From the NCBI RefSeq assembly GCF_001039575.1, contig NZ_JIBT01000006.1, positions 1-64,000 on the forward strand: a DNA stretch of 64,000 nucleotides, written 5' to 3'. Below, piece after piece: positions 29,386 to 39,132 of the stretch (within the stretch, counting starts at the first letter, position 1; each line of letters begins with the position of its first letter). The stretch comes from Halomonas sp. PR-M31 (GTDB lineage Bacteria; Pseudomonadota; Gammaproteobacteria; Pseudomonadales; Halomonadaceae). Under the pieces are notes generated by a model, which was given only the letters and a program-made list of their open reading frames with translations, did no database searches and had not been told where the DNA came from. The translations under genes and the position numbers were made by a program.

Positions 29386-29997
29386 TTAAAGCTCTATGCC
29401 TTTTTGCGCCTTGATACCCTGCTCCTTGAAGGCGTGCTTGACCACCTTCATCTCGGTGACGGTATCAGCAAGCTCGATTAGCTCTCGCGGCGCGTGGCGC
29501 CCGGTCACCACCACGTGCTGCATCGCTGGCCGCGCCTGCAGATCGTCAAGCACCCGGTCGAGATCCAGGTAATCGTGGCGCAGGGCAATGTTGAGCTCAT
29601 CGAGCAGCACCAGATCGTAACTCTCGTCGGCCAGCATGCGCTGGGCCTCGGTCCAGGCGGCCTCAGCGCTGGCGACGTCTTTGTCGCGATCCTGGGTGTC
29701 CCAGGTGTAGCCCTCGCCCATAACCTGGTAGTCGACGTTCGGTTGCTGGCGGAAAAACGCCTTCTCGCCGGTATCGAAGGCGCCCTTGATGAACTGCACC
29801 ACGCCCACCTTCATGCCGTGGCCGAGGGCGCGGGCGAGCATACCGAAGCCGGAGCTGCTCTTACCCTTGCCCGGGCCGGTAAGCACCAGCAGTACGCCCT
29901 GTTCCTTGTCGGCGCGGGCGATACGCTCTTGCATGATCTTTTGCTTGGCGGCCATACGCTGGGCATGGCGCTCCGGGTCTTTAGCGTTATCACGCAT
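29386..29997 (-). CDS. cobO: Cob(I)yrinic acid a,c-diamide adenosyltransferase
   Basis: 203 residues, CobA/CobO/BtuR family. The P-loop variant [20 protein letters not shown] lies near residue 42, followed by [19 protein letters not shown] and the family segment [36 protein letters not shown] is near the C-terminus. Transfers adenosyl from ATP to the corrinoid cobalt. Lies 21 bp downstream of cobB and 2 bp upstream of cobQ. Confidence 0.93.
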   Translation of the reverse strand: MRDNAKDPERHAQRMAAKQKIMQERIARADKEQGVLLVLTGPGKGKSSSGFGMLARALGHGMKVGVVQFIKGAFDTGEKAFFRQQPNVDYQVMGEGYTWDTQDRDKDVASAEAAWTEAQRMLADESYDLVLLDELNIALRHDYLDLDRVLDDLQARPAMQHVVVTGRHAPRELIELADTVTEMKVVKHAFKEQGIKAQKGIEL

Positions 29998-30018
29998 GTC
30001 GATTCTCCTGGGATGGCA

Positions 30019-31334
30019 TCAGGGCCACGGCGACTGACCGTGGAAGAGTGCGGCCACCAGTTCCGGGGCCGAGGGAAAGTAGCCATGAAGGTAGCTGGCG
30101 ATGAGGGAGCCGTCGCGATAGACCGGCTCGGCCGGGCTGCCCGCCAGGCGATGCGCCCGCGCCACCGGCTCGCGGTCAGTCTCCAGGCGCGAGTGGTGAT
30201 AGGTGTGGCCGCGCAGCTCGCCAAGCGGCGTGACCAGGCTCTGCAAGCCTAAAGCAGCGAGCCTGCCGGTCATCCGAACGGTTCCGGGTAGCAGGCCAAG
30301 CATGGCGTGTGCTTGCCCATCGGGGTCGTTGAGCCACTCCATGCAGGCCATCAGCCCACCGCACTCGGCCAGTATCGGCTTGCCGGCGGCGTGGTGGGCG
30401 CGGATCGCCGCACGCATCGACGCATTGGCGGAAAGCCTGGCGGCATGCAGCTCCGGGTAGCCGCCGGGCAGCCACAGGGCATCGCAGGCCGGCAGTTCGA
30501 CATCCGCCAGCGGCGAAAAGAAGGCAAGCTCCGCGCCCATGGCTGTGAGCAGGTCGAGGTTGGCAGGATAGAGAAAGGCGAAGGCAGCATCACGCGCCAC
30601 GCCAATGCGCCGCCCTTCCAGCAGCCGCGGCGGCGAGGCAGGCAGCTCGGCTTCCAGCGTAACCGGCGCCGGCAGACGATCCAGGCCGGCCTCCTTGAGC
30701 ACCTCCGCGGCGGCGTCCAGCTGCTGGTCCAGCCCCTGGAGTTCGCCGGCCTGCACCAGTCCCAGATGACGATCGGGAATCCGCAGGGCGTCACTGCGCG
30801 GGATGGCCCCCAACAGCGACAGCCCTTCCGGCATGCTGTCGGCGAGCAACCGACCGTGACCGGGACTGCCGACGCGATTGGCGATCACCTCATGGATCGC
30901 AAGCCCGGGATGGTAGTTCGCCAGCCCCTGAGCCACGGCGCCGAAGGTCTGGGCCATGCCTGCGGCGTCGATGATCGGCAGCGCCGGCAGGCCGACGAGA
31001 ATCGCCAGATCGGCGCTCGACGGCTCACCGTCGAACAGTCCCATGGAACCCTCCACCAATACCACATCCGCCTCCCGGGCAGCCTGGGCAAGGCGCCAGC
31101 GGCACTCGGCCTCGCCGGTCATCCAGGTGTGTAGCTGATAGACCGCGCGCCGGAAGCGACCTCCAGCACCATGGGGTCCAGGTAGTCGGGGCCGTGCTTG
31201 AAAACGCGCACCTGGCGCCCGGCGTTGCGATGCAGGCGCGCCAGCGCGGCCGTCACCAGGGACTTGCCCTGGCCGGAACCGGGGGCGGTGATCAAAGCGG
31301 CGTGGGTCTCGCCGCGCATTAGAGTAGCGTTCAT
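30019..31334 (-). pseudogene. cobB: Cobyrinic acid a,c-diamide synthase, frameshifted
   Basis: Two frames encode one protein: the first 70 codons (APGSGQGKSLVTAALARLHR, FKHGPDYLDPMVLEVASG) and the rest from about 31145 (WMTGEAECRWRLAQAAREAD, VLVEGSMGLFDGEPS, then the amidotransferase domain with ILAECGGLMACMEWL and ASYLHGYFPS). Adding one base in the GGCGCGCGG stretch near 31148 joins them as GRAVYQLHTWMTGE and gives 438 residues, the normal length. Reaction: ATP- and glutamine-dependent amidation of the a and c side chains. A real lesion would block corrin amidation, so a sequence error is plausible. Starts 1 bp after the btuD stop. Confidence 0.85.
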
Positions 31335-31335
31335 G

Positions 31336-32103
31336 TCACCTCACAGGGACGAAAACAGGGGCGCCGTCGACCTCGGCGGTAGCCAGGCGCTGACCGTAGA
31401 GGCGTTCCAGAACGCTCGGCACTAGCATGGCGTCGCGCGGGCCCCAGCACATGTCGCCGTCGGGATAGAGCAGCAGCACCTGATCGCACCAGCGTGCGGC
31501 CAGATTGAGATCGTGCAGGCACAGCATGACGGCCCTGCCGGCCCGGGCTTCATCAGCGAGCAGGGACATGGTTGCGGTCTGATGATGCAGATCGAGGTGA
31601 TTGGTGGGCTCGTCGGCAAGCCAGATGGCCGGCGCCTGGGTGAGCACCGTGGCGATGGCCAGGCGCTGGCGCTCGCCGCCGGAAAGCGTGCTCACCAGCC
31701 GCTCGGCGAGATGGGCGATGTCCAGACGCTCAAGTGCTGCCTCCGCCAGCCGCAGATCCTCGCCGCCCTCCATCTGCCAGGGCGAAAGCCAGGGGTGGCG
31801 GCCGATCAACGCCGTCTCGCGCACCGTGGCGGGAAAGCCGTCCTGGCGCTCCTGGAAGATCAGGCCCAGGGCGCGGGCGATCCGGCGGCGCGGCAGCAGG
31901 GTCAGCGATTCCCCGTCGAGGCATACCATGCCACGACGCGGCGCACGCAGCCCCGCCAGGGTATGCAACAAAGTGGTCTTGCCGACACCGTTGGGACCCA
32001 GCACGCCCCATACCTGCCCCGGCTCCAGCGTCAGATCCAGCGCCCGACCGTCACGACGACCCGGCACGTCGATGATAAGCTCTCGCGCCTCGAGTCGGCT
32101 CAT
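31336..32103 (-). CDS. btuD: Cobalamin/corrinoid ABC transporter ATPase
   Basis: 255 residues from the ATG at 32103, which overlaps the permease stop by ATGA; the open frame further upstream only reads through the permease gene out of frame. ABC signatures: Walker A GPNGVGKTTLL (near residue 35), Q-loop IFQERQDGFP, signature LSGGERQRLAIA, Walker B AIWLADEPTNHLDL and the H-loop CLHDLN. Energises import through BtuC. Family resemblance is to the FecE/BtuD/HmuV group; its neighbours fix corrinoid as substrate. Confidence 0.9.
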   Translation of the reverse strand: MSRLEARELIIDVPGRRDGRALDLTLEPGQVWGVLGPNGVGKTTLLHTLAGLRAPRRGMVCLDGESLTLLPRRRIARALGLIFQERQDGFPATVRETALIGRHPWLSPWQMEGGEDLRLAEAALERLDIAHLAERLVSTLSGGERQRLAIATVLTQAPAIWLADEPTNHLDLHHQTATMSLLADEARAGRAVMLCLHDLNLAARWCDQVLLLYPDGDMCWGPRDAMLVPSVLERLYGQRLATAEVDGAPVFVPVR

Positions 32104-33107
32104 CAGCGGCTCCGGTAGAGCAGGTAGAGGAAGGTGGGTACGCCGAGCAGCGCGGTGATCACCCCCACCGGCAGCTGCTCTGGGGCGATGAGGGTGCGTG
32201 CCAAGGTATCGGCGAGCATCAGCAGGATGCCGCCGGCCAGGGCGCAGGCGGGCAGGATCAGGCGTTGGTCGTTGCCCAGCACCAGGCGCAGCATGTGCGG
32301 CACCACCAGACCGACGAAGCCGATGCTGCCGGCAGTGGTCACCGCCGCGGCGGTAAGCAGGCTCGCCGTGATGTAGATCATCCACTCCAGCGGGCGCACC
32401 GCCACTCCCAGAGCCACTGCCTGTAGCGCGCCCCGGGCCAACACATTGAGGCTGCGCCCCAAAGGGAAGGCGAGCAGGCACACCCCCAGCAGCAAGGCGA
32501 GGGGCAAGCCGGGGGTGCGGGCGTAGGAGAGATCGCCCATTAACCAATACAGCATGCCGGGCAGCCGCTCGGCGGGGCTCACCGCCAGCATCAGGGTGAC
32601 CACCGCACCCCAGCCGGACGCCACCACCACGCCGGTGAGCAGCAGACGAGCCGGCGTCCAGCTGCCGGTGCCCTGGGCCAGCCCGAACACCAGCAGCGTC
32701 GAAGCGAGCGCCCCGACAAACGCCGAGCCGGAGATCACCAGGCCGCCCAGCCCGGCCAGCATGGCCGCCAGCGCCCCCACCGCAGCGCCGCCGGAGAGCC
32801 CCAGCACGTAAGGGTCCGCGAGAGGATTGCGCAACAGGACCTGCATCAGCGCCCCGGCCAGCGCCAGCAGACCGCCGGTGGCGAAGGCCGAGAGCGAGCG
32901 CGGCACGCGCAGCTCCAACACCAGAGTGCGCGACAGGGCATCGCCCCCGCCCAGCGCCACCCGCCACAGCTCGGCGGGGGTGACGGTGACGCTGCCGATC
33001 GCAACCGACAGCACCAGGGCGGCCAGGGCCGCTAGCGCCAGCACGCTCAAGGGGAAAGCCAGCCCGCGGCGCCCGACGGCGGCCACGTGATACCTAGCGA
33101 CGTGCAC
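32103..33107 (-). CDS. btuC: Cobalamin/corrinoid ABC transporter permease
   Basis: 334 residues with about ten membrane helices, FecCD/BtuC family. Markers: RVPRSLSAFATGGLLALAGA, MQVLLRNPLADPYVLGLSGG, and GSIGFVGLVVPHMLRLVLG near the cytoplasmic loop that contacts the ATPase. Its first codons overlap the btuF 3' end by 14 bp. It forms the inner-membrane channel. Confidence 0.92.
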   Translation of the reverse strand: MHVARYHVAAVGRRGLAFPLSVLALAALAALVLSVAIGSVTVTPAELWRVALGGGDALSRTLVLELRVPRSLSAFATGGLLALAGALMQVLLRNPLADPYVLGLSGGAAVGALAAMLAGLGGLVISGSAFVGALASTLLVFGLAQGTGSWTPARLLLTGVVVASGWGAVVTLMLAVSPAERLPGMLYWLMGDLSYARTPGLPLALLLGVCLLAFPLGRSLNVLARGALQAVALGVAVRPLEWMIYITASLLTAAAVTTAGSIGFVGLVVPHMLRLVLGNDQRLILPACALAGGILLMLADTLARTLIAPEQLPVGVITALLGVPTFLYLLYRSR

Positions 33108-33993
33108 GGGCGTCCTCCAGCTTCTCGCAGAACAGCCGGCTGCCCTCGAGCAGACGCGGCGTGGGGCGCTGGATCAGCGACGGTGGCACGAAGAAGAGAT
33201 TGTCTCGGGTCACCGCCGTCAGGTCGGGATACTGCGCCCAGTGGGTGAGCCAGTCGCGATTCTCCTCACCCATGCCGCCCGCCAATATCGCCTCCGGGTC
33301 CGCGGCCAGCACCGAGGCGTCGCCGATACGCGGCACCAGGCGTTCGAGATCGCCAAAGACGTTGACCCCGCCGCAAACGGTCAGCACCTTGCCGATCAGA
33401 TGGGTGTCGTTGATGGTCATCAGCGGTTTGTCCCACACCTGATAGAAGACCCGCACCGGCGCCCTGTGGGCATAGCGCTTACGAATCTCGGCCATGCCCT
33501 CGCGAAAGCGCCTGGCCTCACGGTTCGCCTCATCGGCGGTGCCGGCAAGCGTGCCCAGCCGCTCGATGGCGCTGGCAACACCTTCGAAGCTGCGCGGCTC
33601 GACGTAGAACACCGGTATCCCGAGTGCCTCGATGGTCTCAAGCTGCTCCGGGGGGTTGCCGGTCACCCATCCAATCACCAGCGTCGGGTGCAGGGCAACG
33701 AGGCGCTCTACGTCGATGCGCGTATGACTGCCAAGCGAAGGAACGTCCTGGGCCGCCGGCGGGTAGTTGCTGTAGTCGACTACGGCCACCACCTTGTTAC
33801 CGGCCCCGGCGGCATAGACGAGCTCGGTCGCCCCCGGGGAAAGCGCGGCGATACGCGCGGCCGGCGTCGGCAGGCACACCTGGCGGTCCGCATCGTCGGT
33901 GGCGCACACCTCGGCCCGGGCGGGCAGTCCCAGGGCAAGCAGCAGTAGTCCAGCCCATAGCCCAAGCGCGCTTTTCCTCCGACAAACGCTCAT
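33094..33993 (-). CDS. btuF: Periplasmic cobalamin-binding protein
   Basis: 299 residues. Signal peptide at 1-27 (hydrophobic core LGLWAGLLLLALGLPARA). Class III binding-protein fold with RIAALSPGATELVYAAGAGN, VVAVVDYSNYPPAA and PTLVIGWVTGNPPEQLE; the pattern matches BtuF/FecB-type proteins. It delivers corrinoid from the periplasm to BtuCD. Lies 13 bp after the DUF2149 gene. Confidence 0.87.
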   Translation of the reverse strand: MSVCRRKSALGLWAGLLLLALGLPARAEVCATDDADRQVCLPTPAARIAALSPGATELVYAAGAGNKVVAVVDYSNYPPAAQDVPSLGSHTRIDVERLVALHPTLVIGWVTGNPPEQLETIEALGIPVFYVEPRSFEGVASAIERLGTLAGTADEANREARRFREGMAEIRKRYAHRAPVRVFYQVWDKPLMTINDTHLIGKVLTVCGGVNVFGDLERLVPRIGDASVLAADPEAILAGGMGEENRDWLTHWAQYPDLTAVTRDNLFFVPPSLIQRPTPRLLEGSRLFCEKLEDARARR

Positions 33994-34006
33994 GCCCTTC
34001 TTCCTT

Positions 34007-34303
34007 TTAGTTGCGACCCGATTCGTCGATCAGGATCAGCTTGCCGCTCTGCGGATCGCGGTAGACGCGCCCGACGCTTTCGTAACCACTACCGGCTGCC
34101 TCCATCCCTGCCGGCAGTTCCGGCATCTCGCGCCCGGCCTCGAGTTCAACGCCGCCGCTCGACCCGGTGTCACGTGAGGCAGCCAGCGCCACCATCAGCC
34201 CCACGGCGAACACCAGCATGATATCGGCAAGATTGGCGAGCGGCCCCAAGGGCTCTTCGTCCACACTGTCGAAACGACTGCGCCGGTAGTTGGGAATACT
34301 CAT
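34007..34303 (-). CDS. DUF2149 protein, ExbD/TolR-like topology
   Basis: 98 residues. A short cytoplasmic N-terminus (MSIPNYRRSRFDSVDEEPLG) leads to one membrane helix (LADIMLVFAVGLMVALAAS, about 26-44) and a periplasmic tail ending GRVYRDPQSGKLILIDE. The Asp at the start of the helix, in NLADIMLVF, is placed like the proton-carrying Asp of ExbD/TolR/MotB. Overlaps the ExbB-like gene by ATGA. DUF2149 is uncharacterised; here it looks like the second stator-type subunit of a proton channel serving the CobN-like protein. That role is inference. Confidence 0.8.
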   Translation of the reverse strand: MSIPNYRRSRFDSVDEEPLGPLANLADIMLVFAVGLMVALAASRDTGSSGGVELEAGREMPELPAGMEAAGSGYESVGRVYRDPQSGKLILIDESGRN

Positions 34304-34752
34304 GCGGATGCCTCCAGGGTGGCCATGGCGGCGTCATACCAGCGCCGCCGCAGGCGCCCCAGCAGGAAGCCAAGGATGCCGATGAGCAGGCCCATGACCG
34401 TCGTATTGAAGGCCACGGTGACGGCCTGGGCCAGCACATCGAGCTGACCACTGCTCAGGGCGGCCAGGCCCGGCCCCAGCGGGATCAGAGTGCCCATCAG
34501 TCCCAGCATGGGACCGATACGCGCCAGCAGGTCGGCCCGGTCGATGGCGCGGCGCGCCCGTGTCGTCAGACGGTCGATGCGCCGCGCCGCGACCAGCCGG
34601 CGAATGCCGCCACTGCGCTCGCCGATGGCAAGCCCCGTCTCCCATAGCGACAGCGCCACCAGAACGAGCAGTGCCAGGATGACCGGCGTCAGCAGCCAGC
34701 CCACCAGGGTATCCATGATCTCCAGTGTGGCCTGTGTCAGATCCCATTTCAT
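34300..34752 (-). CDS. MotA/TolQ/ExbB-type proton channel subunit
   Basis: 150 residues from the ATG at 34752, which overlaps the CobN-like stop (ATGA). Three membrane segments: one near residues 15-37 (LLTPVILALLVLVALSLWET) and two in the C-terminal half around LARIGPMLGLMGTLIPLGPG and AVTVAFNTTVMGLLIGILGF. The latter two are the conserved ExbB/TolQ/MotA channel helices, including the PMLGLMGTLIPLGPGL motif. Predicted to form a proton-motive-force-driven channel with the DUF2149 protein. Confidence 0.88.
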   Translation of the reverse strand: MKWDLTQATLEIMDTLVGWLLTPVILALLVLVALSLWETGLAIGERSGGIRRLVAARRIDRLTTRARRAIDRADLLARIGPMLGLMGTLIPLGPGLAALSSGQLDVLAQAVTVAFNTTVMGLLIGILGFLLGRLRRRWYDAAMATLEASA

Positions 34753-37700
34753 CTCGCACGTCTCCCGTAAAGCATGCCCCCAAGCAACAGCACCAGGGCG
34801 GCAAGGCCAAGCAGCCAAGGCAGCATGGCGACGCCCCCCTCGGCGATGGCCGAAGTTTCGTTTTCCTGCGCTTCGGCCCCGGAAGGCGCCGTCGGGGCCT
34901 CGTTCGGTGGCGTGGCCTCAGCGGGGCTGGGCTCGACTTCGCGAATGGTGGTTGGCGCCGACTCGGGCTTGCGAAACTCAAGCCGTGCCGCCTCGATCAC
35001 CGCGTTGAAGGCTTCGCGCCGCTCGTCGTCAAGGCGCGCGGCGATCCACGGCAGCAGCGGGTGATCCGGGTGGGCATGACCGCTGCCCGGCAGGCCGTGT
35101 TCGATCACCGCTTCGGCAAACTCGCCGCTGAGTCGCTCGAGGGTCGCCTCGTCGGCGTCCCAGTAGCCGCGCTTGGCGGCAAGCAGGGCCGTGGCCTGCA
35201 TATGTGTCTTGACGTGGACGTTGTGCCCTTCCGCCAGGAAGTCGTCCAGCCCCAGGTCATGACGATCCTGAAAGTAGACGGCGTCGACCTCATCCCACAC
35301 CCAGGAGCGCACCACCTGCGGGCTCGTCACCTGCCAGCCCCAGAGGTTGTCGAGAAAGTCGCTGCCCATGGTGCGGGCGCCGGCGTAGCCGTGCTCCATC
35401 AGCGGGCGCAGCCATTGAGGGTTGAGATTACGCGAGCGCAGCTCTCCGAGCAGCGCTCGTTCCAGGCTCTCGACCTTTGGGTTGTCGGGATCGGCGTGCT
35501 GCAGCACGCGGTTGTCCGGCGGTGTGCCGGCAAGCTGCTCCACGGCATTGGAGAGCCCGCCCTGAAAGTCGAAGCCGTCGTCGTTGTCGAGCAGTCCGTA
35601 GAGATGGCTGGCACGCCCCAGGTAGGTGCGCCCCACCCGGGCGAGATTGGCGTCGAAGGCGGCGTGGGCCGACTCACCGCCCTGCTCTTGGCCGTAGACG
35701 TGCCCCATGCGCCGTCGGTAGGCGCTGCCCAGCTCGTCGCGCTCTTCCCAGGCACTGGAGCGCGAGGCCAGACGGTTGACGCCGGCGCCGTAGGCCCCCG
35801 GCGCGGTGCCGAAGACCCGCCAGGCCGCCTGATCGCCCGCCGCAGTGGCCGGCTCGCCCCGGGCCATCAGTTCACGAGTGTCGGCCACCCAGCGCGCCGC
35901 GACGCGGTTGTCGGCAAGCGCCTCGCGGCCCGGATCGCGCATCTCTTCGGGCAGCGGGTCAAGCGCCGCCGCCAGCGCCCCGGCAAGCTGTGGATGTTCG
36001 GCGCGGATGGTCTCGCTCGCTGCGTCGAGCGCCAGGCGCACGGCAAGATCGAGCCACACCAGCTGGTCCTCATAGAGATCGCGGAACAGACCCGAGGTGG
36101 TGAAGAGCACGTCGCGGCGCTCGCGCCCCTGCTCTGCGGCATCTTCATTCAAGTCTGCGTTCAAGGGCAGGCGTTCGAGCCCCTGGACGATGCCACGCGA
36201 ATTCCAACGCGGCTTGACGCCTAGCATGTCGAAGCCGAAGGCAATCATCACCCCCTCGTCGCGCACCGTGTCCGAAGCCCATAGCACCAACGCCTCGCTG
36301 CCCTTGGCCGTCTCGGCGTCCCGGGAGCGGGCGGTAGCCGCCATCTCGCTGCCCAGCGACCAGGCTACCTGAGTCGGCACCAGATCGCTTGACAGGGCAT
36401 GGAAGTTGCGCCCGGTGGGCAGCACCTCCGGCGTGCGCAGCGGGTCGTTGCCCGGTCCCGGTGGCACGAAGCGCCCCGCGAGGGCGCCCAGGAAATTTTC
36501 GCGCTCGTGGCGCGGCGAGGCCTCAAGACGCGCCTTCCGGCCTGCCTGCTCCTCGGCACCGGGCTCGGTATCGCCGGCCATGGAGGCGAGCATCGTCGCC
36601 ACGGCCTCCTCGTCCCAGTCGCGGCCGAAGACGTGCAGCCCCAGGGGCATGAAGCGCTCCTGCATGTCGGTGACGTAGTGCCCGGCTTCGTGCACCAGCA
36701 GCTCGGCGGCGACCTCGTCCAGGTTCACCTCCTCGGCGGTCAGGCCCAGGTCACTGGCGATCTCGCGCTCGAAGGCCTCGGTCAACTCGAGGCCCTCGAT
36801 GCGCTCGCGCAGCATCGTCACCGCCCGATGCCGCGTAGGGCTATCCGGATCGGTCGCCACCTCGAAGGTCTCGACCAGCTGGCGCAACTCGAGCAGATCA
36901 TCGTAGAGTTCGGTGGCGGCCAGTGGCGGGGTCAAATGGCCGATCATCACCCCCAGGGCGCGCCGTTTGGCCTGGATGCCCTCACCCACGCCATCGACGA
37001 TATAGGGGTAAATCAGCGGCAGGTTGCCGCCCAAAAGCTCCGGGTAATCGTCCTCGGCGAGCCCCGCCCGGCGCCGCGGCAGGAATTCGCGAGTGGAGTG
37101 ACGCCCTACGTAGACCAGGGCATCGGCCGCGAAGCGGGTGCGCAGCCAATGATAGAACCCCAGGTACTGGTGGGTAGGCGGAAAGGTGGTGTTGGCGTGC
37201 AGCAGTTCCTCGTCCACCTCCCAGCCTCGTGGCGGCTGGGGGCCGATGAAGATGTTACCAAAGCGCAGCCCGGGAAAAAGCATCCTGTCGTCGACAATCA
37301 TGGAACGCCCCGGCGGCTCGCCCCAGCCGGTCAGACCGGGAATACCCGTCGCCACCAGGGCGTCACGCAGCGATTCGAGCGTCTCGCTCTCGACCGCCTG
37401 CTCATGGTCGAGCCGCGCCTGCCAGCCTTGCACGTACTGATCCAGCAGGTCCAGCGCCCGCTCCCGGGCCGGGTGATCGTGCTGTTCGAGCAGATGGCGC
37501 AGATCCTTGGCCACCCGCGCCAGCACCTCGCGCACCAGCCCCGGCTCCCCCTGAGCATCGGCCTGGGCGAGGCGCGCGTGCAGATAGCCCAGCGGCCCCT
37601 GCACGAGCTCGCCGCGGATAGTCGACGGCAGCGTCGCGAAGTAGCGGCGGTACTCCTGGCCGGTGAGCGACGCCACCTGCCCGGCCATCGCCTCCAAGGC

Positions 37701-39132
37701 GCCGCGATCCTCGGGCAGGTTGACCCCGCGTGCCTGGATCAGGTCGTGGAGAGCTTCAGGCTTTCCGGGAGCTCGCCGGTGTCGTAGCCGGCCTCGCGCA
37801 GCCGGGTAAGCATCTCGTAGAGCGAGGCCGGCACGTCGAGATTGTCGGCGCCGACGTTCTGCCGCCCGGGCGGATGGTTGTAGTAGATCAGCGCCACCTT
37901 CTTATCGGCGTTGTCCAGCGCGCGCAGGCGCTGCCAGCGGGCGAAGCGCTCCGCAACGGCGTCGACGCGAGACGCCAGCGGCCGTGACAGCGTCAGCGCC
38001 ACACCGGTGCGCGGGTCGATTTCGCGCGGGGCAGCCACCGCCAGCACCATCGGCTGGCTTACCCCCTGCAGCTCCGGCATCGCCAGCTGGTAGTGCACCG
38101 ACTCGCGCGGCAGGCCATCATGGGAGAGTCGCCACTGCGCCTCGCTGCGCTCGGCAAGACGCAACCCCTTGATCACAGGCACGTCGAGCTGACCTAGCAC
38201 CTGGGTGGCCGCACGTCGTCCCTCGCCCCCTCCCAAGGTGAAGTCCTGCAGGCTCAGCACCCCGGCCAGACTCGCCTCGCCAAGGGTCTCGGGCAGACTC
38301 TTGAGGGCTGCCAGGGTGGCCCCGCCCCAGCGCGCCAACACCGCCACGCACTGCAGATCGCGCTGCGCCAGCGCTGCGCAGGCGCTTTCGAGCAATTCGT
38401 GGTCGCCGGGACGATCGCCGCTATCGAGATCGAGGATCGCCACCGCCGGCCCGTCGTTCAGCCCCAGGGCGGCAGGATCTGTTGTGGGCGTATCGCTGTT
38501 ACGACCCGGTCGGTAGTAGCGGATCGCCGCCCGCGGCGAGGGCTCGGGTACCGTCAGATCATGGCCGGCTGCGGCCATCAGCCAGCGCAGCAGGCCGTCA
38601 AGGTGCTCGGGCTACGCCCTTGGTAGTAGGCGCGTCCGGTCAGCCACTCGGCCTGGCCGGGAAAACGCTCGCGCTGCGCCGCCAGATGCTCGGTCGCCGC
38701 CTCCTCGGCGTCAGGGCTTGCCACCAGCTCGCCCAGGGTTGCCGCATCGAGTCCGGCCAGCGCCCACTCGCCGCTCAGCCTCGACAGTCGCGTCAAGCGC
38801 CGGTCACCGTTGACGGCGAGGATCGGAAAGTCGCGCCGGGCGGCGGCGGTCTCCACCAACCGCGCCAAGCGTCCTGTCTGCTCACCGAAAACAGCCGCCA
38901 ACAGCAGCGCATCGGCGTCGTTGAGCAGCTCATCGAGCTCGGCGTCATCCGTCTTGGCCAGCTGCTCCGGTGTGCGCAGAACCACGCGATGGTCCGGGTA
39001 GGCGTCGAGAAAGCGTGCCGCGCCGGCGGCGAGTTCAGCGGCGGAGCGCTCCGAAACGATGCCCACCAGCGTGCCCGCCGATGCCAACGTTGGCAGCAGG
39101 ACGAGCAGCAGTACCAGGCAAGCCCGCATCAT
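34749..39132 (-). pseudogene. cobN: Secreted, membrane-anchored CobN-like protein, two frameshifts
   Basis: Three consecutive frames together encode about 1461 residues of CobN/Mg-chelatase H family. Single missing bases near 38609 and 37760 separate them; adding both joins GRSP to EHLDGLLRWLM and ELPES to EALHDLIQ. The start is the ATG at 39132 (TGATG with the btuB stop). Unlike cytoplasmic CobN, it begins with a signal peptide (ACLVLLLVLLPTLASA) and ends with a Pro/Glu-rich linker and a membrane helix (LPWLLGLAALVLLLGGMLYG), then RRAR. Core motifs: YYNHPPGRQNVGADNLDVPA, GNIFIGPQPPRGWEVD, MPLGLHVFGRDWD and SNAVEQLAGTPP. A VHEAGHYV segment (36678-36692) carries HExxH-like residues. Canonical CobN inserts cobalt; a periplasmic protein would have a different job, probably with the downstream channel genes. 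Confidence 0.85.

Noticed and set aside
31336-32967. A 543-residue ABC protein
   Set aside because: Only the last 255 residues are an ABC ATPase; the upstream part reads the btuC gene out of frame, and an ATGA-overlapping start at 32103 is present.
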